DNA of 8,723 bases. It comes from Bordetella parapertussis (GTDB taxonomy: Bacteria > Pseudomonadota > Gammaproteobacteria > Burkholderiales > Burkholderiaceae_D). Location of the stretch: assembly GCA_945867725.1 (NCBI GenBank), contig CAMBJI010000068.1, positions 1 to 8,723 on the forward strand. The letters are read 5' to 3'. The translations under genes and the position numbers were made by a program. The notes below the pieces were generated by a model. It had not been told where the DNA came from and searched no databases. It worked only from the letters and a program-made list of their open reading frames with translations. Positions 5,105 through 8,723 of the stretch are shown in pieces (position 1 is the stretch's first letter; every line of letters begins with the position of its first letter).

Positions 5105-5899
5105 ATGCAGAAACCTCAGCTGTCCGGCAAAACCGCACTCATCACCGGATCCACCTCAGGCATAGGACTTGGCATCGCGCATGCGCTGGCCGCGGAAGGC
5201 GCGAATATTGTTTTTAATGGCTTCGGAGATGCCACAGAAATTGCAAAGCTGCAACAAGCCACAGCAAAGGATTATCAGGTCGAGACACTGTACTGCAATG
5301 CCGACATGACCAAGCCTGACGAGATAGCGCAGATGATGCAGGACGCCGCAGCGCGTTTTGGCAGTGTCGATATTCTTGTGAATAACGCGGGCATACAGCA
5401 TGTGGCCAACATCGAAGATTTTCCGATCGAGCGCTGGGATGCGGTGATCTCCATCAACCTAACCTCGGCGTTTCACACCACGCGACTGACCCTGCCAAAG
5501 ATGCGCGAAAAAAACTGGGGCCGCATCATCAATATCGCGTCTGCACACGGTCTGGTCGCCTCTGCCGGCAAATCAGCTTATGTCGCTGCCAAGCACGGCA
5601 TCGTCGGTCTCACTAAAGTCACCGCACTAGAAACTGCGCAAACCGGTATTACCTGCAACGCGATTTGTCCGGGCTGGGTGCTAACACCACTGGTGCAAAA
5701 ACAAGTGGATGCGCGAGCGGCTGCGCAAGGTATTTCGATTGATCAGGCTAAGCGCGATCTGGTGTCTGAGAAACAGCCTTCAGGTGAATTCGTGACGACA
5801 GACCAACTGGGTGCGCTGGCAGTGTTCATGTGCAGTGATGCGGCGATACAGGTGCGGGGTGTGGCGTGGAATATGGATGGGGGGTGGGTGGCGCAGTGA
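5105..5899 (+). CDS. bdhA: D-3-hydroxybutyrate dehydrogenase (SDR family)
   Basis: This 264-residue classical short-chain dehydrogenase oxidises D-3-hydroxybutyrate to acetoacetate with NAD+ in the cytoplasm. TGSTSGIG (14-21) binds the cofactor, NNAG is at 93-96, and the catalytic set is Asn118, Ser146, Tyr159 and Lys163. The known substrate residues of Pseudomonas fragi HBDH (Gln94, His144, Lys152, Trp187, Trp257) are matched at a constant offset of four by Gln98, His148, Lys156, Trp191 and Trp261. This supports 3-hydroxybutyrate over other SDR substrates such as acetoacetyl-CoA (PhaB). The length is normal (about 260). The C-terminal GG-W is part of the family lid region. The gene converges on scoAB, which uses its product. 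Its leader contains the 102-nt structured element, so post-transcriptional control is possible. Confidence 0.95.
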   Translation: MQKPQLSGKTALITGSTSGIGLGIAHALAAEGANIVFNGFGDATEIAKLQQATAKDYQVETLYCNADMTKPDEIAQMMQDAAARFGSVDILVNNAGIQHVANIEDFPIERWDAVISINLTSAFHTTRLTLPKMREKNWGRIINIASAHGLVASAGKSAYVAAKHGIVGLTKVTALETAQTGITCNAICPGWVLTPLVQKQVDARAAAQGISIDQAKRDLVSEKQPSGEFVTTDQLGALAVFMCSDAAIQVRGVAWNMDGGWVAQ

Positions 5900-6008
5900 T
5901 GGGTGTGAACTCTTAGGGCTTCAGAGGGTGGTAAGAGACGCTGAAATAAGCCTTGCACCTGAGGCCAGCCAGTTAAGTGGTTAAGCTATTTGTTTGCAAC
6001 GAAAGACA

Positions 6009-6035
6009 CTGGATCCCAGCTTCCGCTGGGATGAC
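6009..6035. repeat. REP-like palindromic repeat, copy 1
   Basis: The 27-bp unit begins CTGGATCCCAGC and ends GCTGGGATGAC; ATCCCAGC (6013-6020) and GCTGGGAT (6025-6032) form an 8-bp hairpin with loop TTCC. The stem carries compensating changes relative to the CCGGC stem of the other copies, so pairing rather than sequence is conserved. It is preceded by GAAAGACA, shared in part with the copy at 8078. A small hairpin GTAGTC/GACTAC (6037-6053) lies between it and the next copy. Confidence 0.75.
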
Positions 6036-6068
6036 AGTAGTCGTTGAGACTACCGTTAAACCCCCACC

Positions 6069-6095
6069 GTCATCCCGGCGCAGGCCGGGATCCAG
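6069..6095. repeat. REP-like palindromic repeat, copy 2 (inverted)
   Basis: The unit begins GTCATCCCGGCG and ends CCGGGATCCAG, the opposite orientation to copy 1, making an inverted pair 33 bases apart. The 27 bases are identical to those at 8211-8237. The pair fills the convergent gap between bdhA and scoB, where it may act as a bidirectional transcription stop or mRNA end stabiliser. The rest of 5900-6126 shows no gene. Confidence 0.8.
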
Positions 6096-6126
6096 CGGCG
6101 TTGATTACGTCACTGCAGTTATCTAA

Positions 6127-6771
6127 TCAATCAAACGTAATCTCACACCCCGTATCCGCCACAAGCTCTTCCCGACTAACACCCGGCGCCAACTCAACCA
6201 GCTTCAAACCCTTGTCCGTCACATTCAGCACGGCCATATCGGTGATGATGCGGTCCACCACGCCAACACCCGTCAGTGGCAGCGTGCATTTCTTCAACAG
6301 CTTGTGTGAAGTCGAACCATCCTTCGCCTTGGCTACGTGCTCCATCAGCACCACGACACGCTTGACGCCAGCCACCAGATCCATCGCGCCGCCCATGCCC
6401 TTGACCATTTTGCCGGGGATCATCCAGTTGGCCAGATCGCCGTGTTCCGATACTTGCATCGCGCCGAGGATAGCGATGTTGACTTTACCGCCACGAATCA
6501 TCGCAAATGAATCAGCCGAACTGAAAATCGACGAGCCTTTCAAAGCTGTCACCGTCTGCTTGCCGGCATTGATGAGGTCAGGATCGATCTCGTCTTCGGT
6601 CGGAAAAGGGCCAATGCCCAGCAAACCATTTTCCGACTGTAGCCACACTTCAATATCCTGCGGCACATAGTTGGCCACCAGCGTCGGCAAGCCAATGCCG
6701 AGGTTCACATAAAAACCATCCTGCAATTCCTTGGCTGCGCGCGCAGCCATTTCTTCACGTGTCCATGCCAT
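6127..6771 (-). CDS. scoB: Succinyl-CoA:3-oxoacid CoA-transferase subunit B
   Basis: This 214-residue beta subunit of a class I CoA transferase moves CoA from succinyl-CoA to acetoacetate, giving acetoacetyl-Co[14 protein letters not shown] (23-35) is the CoA-binding start of the fold, and SENGLLG has the catalytic Glu47 that forms the glutamyl-CoA intermediate. [15 protein letters not shown] and [17 protein letters not shown] are typical of ScoB/AtoA proteins. The length is normal. It follows scoA by 14 bases with its own ribosome site GGAGAA, so the two form an operon and a heteromeric enzyme. The 3-oxoadipate transferase PcaJ is a close relative, but facing bdhA argues for the ketone-body function. 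Confidence 0.93.
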   Translation of the reverse strand: MAWTREEMAARAAKELQDGFYVNLGIGLPTLVANYVPQDIEVWLQSENGLLGIGPFPTEDEIDPDLINAGKQTVTALKGSSIFSSADSFAMIRGGKVNIAILGAMQVSEHGDLANWMIPGKMVKGMGGAMDLVAGVKRVVVLMEHVAKAKDGSTSHKLLKKCTLPLTGVGVVDRIITDMAVLNVTDKGLKLVELAPGVSREELVADTGCEITFD

Positions 6772-6785
6772 CGTTGTTCTCCGCT

Positions 6786-7484
6786 TTACTTTGCACGAAT
6801 GGTGCGTTGTTCTATGCGCTTCTCGGGCGTCGCATTGATCACGATGCGGTGCACGAAAATGCCCGGCGTATGAATGGAGTCCGGCTCCAGTTCACCCATG
6901 CCCACCAGCTCTTCGACTTCAACGATAGTGATCTTGCCGGCCATCGCGACGTTGGGATTAAAGTTGCGTGCAGTCTTGTGATAAATCAGGTTACCTGAAG
7001 GGTCTGCCTTCCAGGCCTTGACCAGTGACACATCAGCCACCAGCGAGCGCTCCATCACATAGTGTTCGCCATCGAATTCGCGTACTTCCTTGCCATCAGC
7101 AACGATGGTACCCACACCCGTCTTGGTGAAAAAGGCAGGAATACCCGCACCACCCGCCCGCAGTTTTTCGGCGAGCGTGCCCTGCGGTGTGAAGTCCAGT
7201 TCCAGCTCACCCGCCAGATACTGACGCTCGAATTCCTTGTTCTCGCCGACGTAAGAGGCGATCATTTTTTTGATCTGGCGGGTGGCCAGCAACTGGCCCA
7301 AACCAAAACCATCGACACCGGCGTTATTGGAAATCGCCGTCAGGTTCTGCACGCCCGAATCGCGCAGCGCAGCGATCAGCGCCTCGGGAATGCCGCACAG
7401 GCCAAAGCCGCCCACTGCAATCGTCTGGCCATCTCTGACCACGCCGGCCAGCGCACTGGCGGCATCCGGATATACTTTTTTCAT
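6786..7484 (-). CDS. scoA: Succinyl-CoA:3-oxoacid CoA-transferase subunit A
   Basis: This 232-residue alpha subunit begins [22 protein letters not shown] (25-34) is the subunit A signature, followed by SNNAG (52-56) and [14 protein letters not shown] (77-90), [14 protein letters not shown], and [14 protein letters not shown] (113-126), all in the expected order. I place the start at 7484 because GAGGGG sits 4 bases upstream and the family begins there. The frame stays open to an ATG at 7565, but those 27 extra residues have no family match. It is the first gene of the scoAB operon, divergent from the DUF2237 gene. The enzyme funnels acetoacetate from BdhA into acetyl-CoA via thiolase, which is not in this window. 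Confidence 0.94.
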   Translation of the reverse strand: MKKVYPDAASALAGVVRDGQTIAVGGFGLCGIPEALIAALRDSGVQNLTAISNNAGVDGFGLGQLLATRQIKKMIASYVGENKEFERQYLAGELELDFTPQGTLAEKLRAGGAGIPAFFTKTGVGTIVADGKEVREFDGEHYVMERSLVADVSLVKAWKADPSGNLIYHKTARNFNPNVAMAGKITIVEVEELVGMGELEPDSIHTPGIFVHRIVINATPEKRIEQRTIRAK

Positions 7485-7527
7485 GAATCCCCTCAAGTGA
7501 ACTGTTCTGGCATCCTGGGCCGAGAGC

Positions 7528-7545
7528 GTCAGCACAAGTGCTAAC
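7528..7545. promoter_or_regulatory. Near-perfect palindrome, possible operator for scoAB or DUF2237
   Basis: GTCAGCACAAGTGCTAAC is an 18-bp inverted repeat with one mismatched pair; the core AGCACAAGTGCT is perfect except for its two central bases. It lies in the divergent gap, 44 bases upstream of the scoA start and overlapping the -35 region expected for the plus-strand -10 at 7553. No regulator gene lies nearby to name a binding protein. Confidence 0.35.
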
Positions 7546-7552
7546 CGGGCCG

Positions 7553-7558
7553 TACAAT
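7553..7558 (+). promoter_or_regulatory. Candidate -10 box for the DUF2237 gene
   Basis: TACAAT (5 of 6) lies 55 bases before the ATG at 7614. The matching -35 window (CAGCAC at 17 bp) is poor and falls inside the palindrome. I could not find a convincing promoter for scoA on the other strand. Confidence 0.3.
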
Positions 7559-7613
7559 ACCGCATTAGGCAAGCATTCGGCTCAAAAGCTTATCATCACA
7601 AACAAACACCAAC

Positions 7614-7976
7614 ATGGCAATCAACGTCCTCGGCACACCACTAAAACCCTGCTCCACCGATCCCATGACGGGCTATTTCCGTGATGGCTGCTGCAACACC
7701 GATGAATCCGACCGCGGCTCGCATGTTATTTGTGCGGAAATGACGCAGGAATTTCTGGATTTCTCGCGACAGCGCGGTAACGATTTGAGTACTCCTCGAC
7801 CTGAATACCGTTTCCCGGGACTCGTGCCGGGTAATCGCTGGTGCCTGTGTGCCTTGCGCTGGAAAGAAGCCTTCGATGCCGGCGTGGCACCGCATGTGGT
7901 GTTGGAGTGTACGCATGTGAATGCGCTGAATTACGTGAAGATTGAGCACTTGATGAGTTACAAGGTGCCGGTTTGA
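7614..7976 (+). CDS. DUF2237 family protein, function unknown
   Basis: This 120-residue cytoplasmic protein matches the DUF2237 pattern from end to end: NVLGTPLKPCSTDPMTGYFRDG (4-25), SRGNDLSTPRPE-like SRQRGNDLSTPRPEY (51-65), FPGLVPGNRWCLCA (67-80), and AGVAPHVVLECTH (89-101). Seven cysteines (13, 26, 27, 40, 77, 79, 99) and His37/His101 sit in the conserved blocks, so metal binding or redox chemistry is conceivable, but I know of no established function. The length is typical. No Shine-Dalgarno is visible ahead of the ATG (the preceding bases are ACAAACACCAAC), yet homology begins at residue 4, so the start is right. It is divergent from scoA and probably monocistronic. Confidence 0.88.
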   Translation: MAINVLGTPLKPCSTDPMTGYFRDGCCNTDESDRGSHVICAEMTQEFLDFSRQRGNDLSTPRPEYRFPGLVPGNRWCLCALRWKEAFDAGVAPHVVLECTHVNALNYVKIEHLMSYKVPV

Positions 7977-8077
7977 TGGGGGTGCCGTCTGAGGATGGTG
8001 TGGTCAGGGCTTTTTGCGGCTACCACGTGGCTTGGCATTAACCATTCTCAGAATCGCTGGGTACACGACGAAAGACG

Positions 8078-8104
8078 CTGGATCCCGGCCTGCGCCGGGA
8101 TGAC
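8078..8104. repeat. REP-like palindromic repeat, copy 3
   Basis: Same orientation as copy 1: CTGGATCCCGGCC to CCGGGATGAC, with GATCCCGGC pairing GCCGGGATG less its ends. The flanks ACGACGAAAG on the left and GATTTAG on the right match, in reverse complement, the flanks of the copy at 8211 (GCGACGAAAG and GATTTGG). The repeated unit here is therefore closer to 45 bp. Confidence 0.8.
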
Positions 8105-8130
8105 GATTTAGAGGCTAAGAGTTTTCAAAA

Positions 8131-8157
8131 GTTATCCCGGCAGAAACTGGGATCAAG
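8131..8157. repeat. Decayed REP-like repeat, copy 4
   Basis: GTTATCCCGG followed by CAGAAACTGGGATCAAG aligns without gaps to copy 2, with several substitutions, so half of the stem no longer pairs well. It lies between two intact inverted copies. Confidence 0.55.
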
Positions 8158-8210
8158 AATGTAGCGTGCTTGCGCCTGGATAATTGTCGAGAGGCTGTTG
8201 GCCCCAAATC

Positions 8211-8237
8211 GTCATCCCGGCGCAGGCCGGGATCCAG
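8211..8237. repeat. REP-like palindromic repeat, copy 5 (inverted)
   Basis: Identical over 27 bases to copy 2 (6069-6095) and inverted relative to copy 3. With copies 3 and 4 it occupies most of the 304-bp convergent gap 7977-8280 between the DUF2237 gene and the thioesterase gene. I see no gene or classic terminator elsewhere in that gap. Confidence 0.8.
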
Positions 8238-8280
8238 TGGCTTTCGTCGCTCACAAGCAGCTCATTCGCAAACCCACCCC

Positions 8281-8706
8281 TCAAAAACAAGGCTCCAGCA
8301 ACCGCCCCCGCATGGCCTCAGGCAAAGGCAACGACTTCTCCACCTGCTGATCCACCCACACCACTTTCGCACCACCCTCGGCATACAGCACCTCCGGCGC
8401 ATCCACGCGCACAATCCGTTGCCGCGTATGAAAACTGGATCGACCGAACTCACCTACCAGCGTATGCACTTCAATCTCACCCGGATAACGCAACTGTTTT
8501 AAAAAAGTACAGTGAGCGCTAATGATCACAGGCCCGACACCACCGGGATCGGCGGGACAACCGAGCGCCTCGAACCATTCAATTCGTGCCTGCTCCAGAT
8601 AGCGGAAGTACAGGGTGTTGTTCACATGCCCCATCGCATCCATATCACCCCAGCGTAGAGGCATACGAGTTTTGTGAACCAGCGTGTACGCTGCCTCGGC
8701 ATTCAT
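8281..8706 (-). CDS. Hotdog-fold acyl-CoA thioesterase (4HBT/YbgC-like)
   Basis: This 141-residue single hotdog domain of the 4-hydroxybenzoyl-CoA thioesterase family hydrolyses an acyl-CoA thioester. The signature RWGDMDAMGHVNNTLYFRYL-type segment spans about 18-37; Asp23 aligns with the catalytic Asp17 of Pseudomonas 4HBT. Further family blocks are CTFLKQLRYPGEIEVHT and a C-terminal AKVVWVD strand. The substrate is not predictable; short- or medium-chain acyl-CoA is usual for this type. The start at 8706 has only a weak GGCGG upstream. In another frame the bases 8723-8706 read Gly-Met-Ala-Ala-Phe-stop, with TGATG overlapping the start, so an upstream gene may end here and couple translation. 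In the thioesterase's own frame no stop is seen up to the window edge, so an N-terminal extension cannot be excluded. Confidence 0.88.
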   Translation of the reverse strand: MNAEAAYTLVHKTRMPLRWGDMDAMGHVNNTLYFRYLEQARIEWFEALGCPADPGGVGPVIISAHCTFLKQLRYPGEIEVHTLVGEFGRSSFHTRQRIVRVDAPEVLYAEGGAKVVWVDQQVEKSLPLPEAMRGRLLEPCF

Positions 8707-8723
8707 CAGAATGCCGCCATGCC

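Noticed and set aside
6044..6670. Open frame on the plus strand over scoB
   Set aside because: It is antisense to scoB, begins inside the REP-like repeats, and gives a Ser/Thr-rich low-information translation typical of a shadow frame.
7485..7565. Upstream ATG at 7565 as the start of scoA
   Set aside because: The 27 extra residues do not look like the family N-terminus, while GAGGGG is well placed for the ATG at 7484, and that start gives the usual length.
6009..8237. The five short palindromic repeats as a CRISPR array
   Set aside because: Copies alternate orientation, spacing is irregular over 2 kb with genes between, and no cas gene is present.

Overview
The window looks like chromosome from a betaproteobacterium, probably Burkholderiales. 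This rests on the gene content (relA of the EFDD type, scoAB, bdhA, a DUF2237 protein), the mid-50s percent GC of the lines I sampled in relA, and the overall style of the proteins. No 16S or other taxonomic marker is present, so the family is not resolved.

Layout. Positions 2-262 hold the AT-rich end (about 37% GC by hand count) of a gene that starts outside the window, possibly a restriction endonuclease. A gene-poor stretch follows, then a PrlF/YhaV type II toxin-antitoxin operon (630-1399) with a perfect 18-bp palindrome in its promoter spacer. Next, on the minus strand, come tRNA-Val(GAC) (1536-1612) with its own -10 box and terminator, and a two-gene unit of an alpha/beta hydrolase followed 2 bp later by relA (4888 to 1734). 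The accessory-looking genes lie on the 3' side of the tRNA, the usual arrangement for a tRNA-anchored island, but neither an integrase nor a second att copy is visible here.

A 216-bp divergent region (4889-5104) separates the hydrolase-relA unit from bdhA. It holds a striking 102-nt inverted-repeat element (4967-5068) closed by a 17-bp stem. The element carries the 9-nt string CACCTCCTT, identical to the 3' tail of 16S rRNA (an anti-Shine-Dalgarno mimic). Its 5' arm can also be drawn pairing with the bdhA ribosome binding site. This is the best candidate in the window for something undescribed.

bdhA (plus) faces scoA-scoB (minus). Together they convert 3-hydroxybutyrate to acetoacetate and then to acetoacetyl-CoA, the ketone-body and PHB-monomer route. 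Divergent from scoA is a DUF2237 protein. A hotdog-fold acyl-CoA thioesterase closes the window on the minus strand. Both convergent gene junctions (bdhA/scoB and DUF2237/thioesterase) contain inverted pairs of a roughly 27-bp REP-like repeat, five copies in all including one decayed copy.
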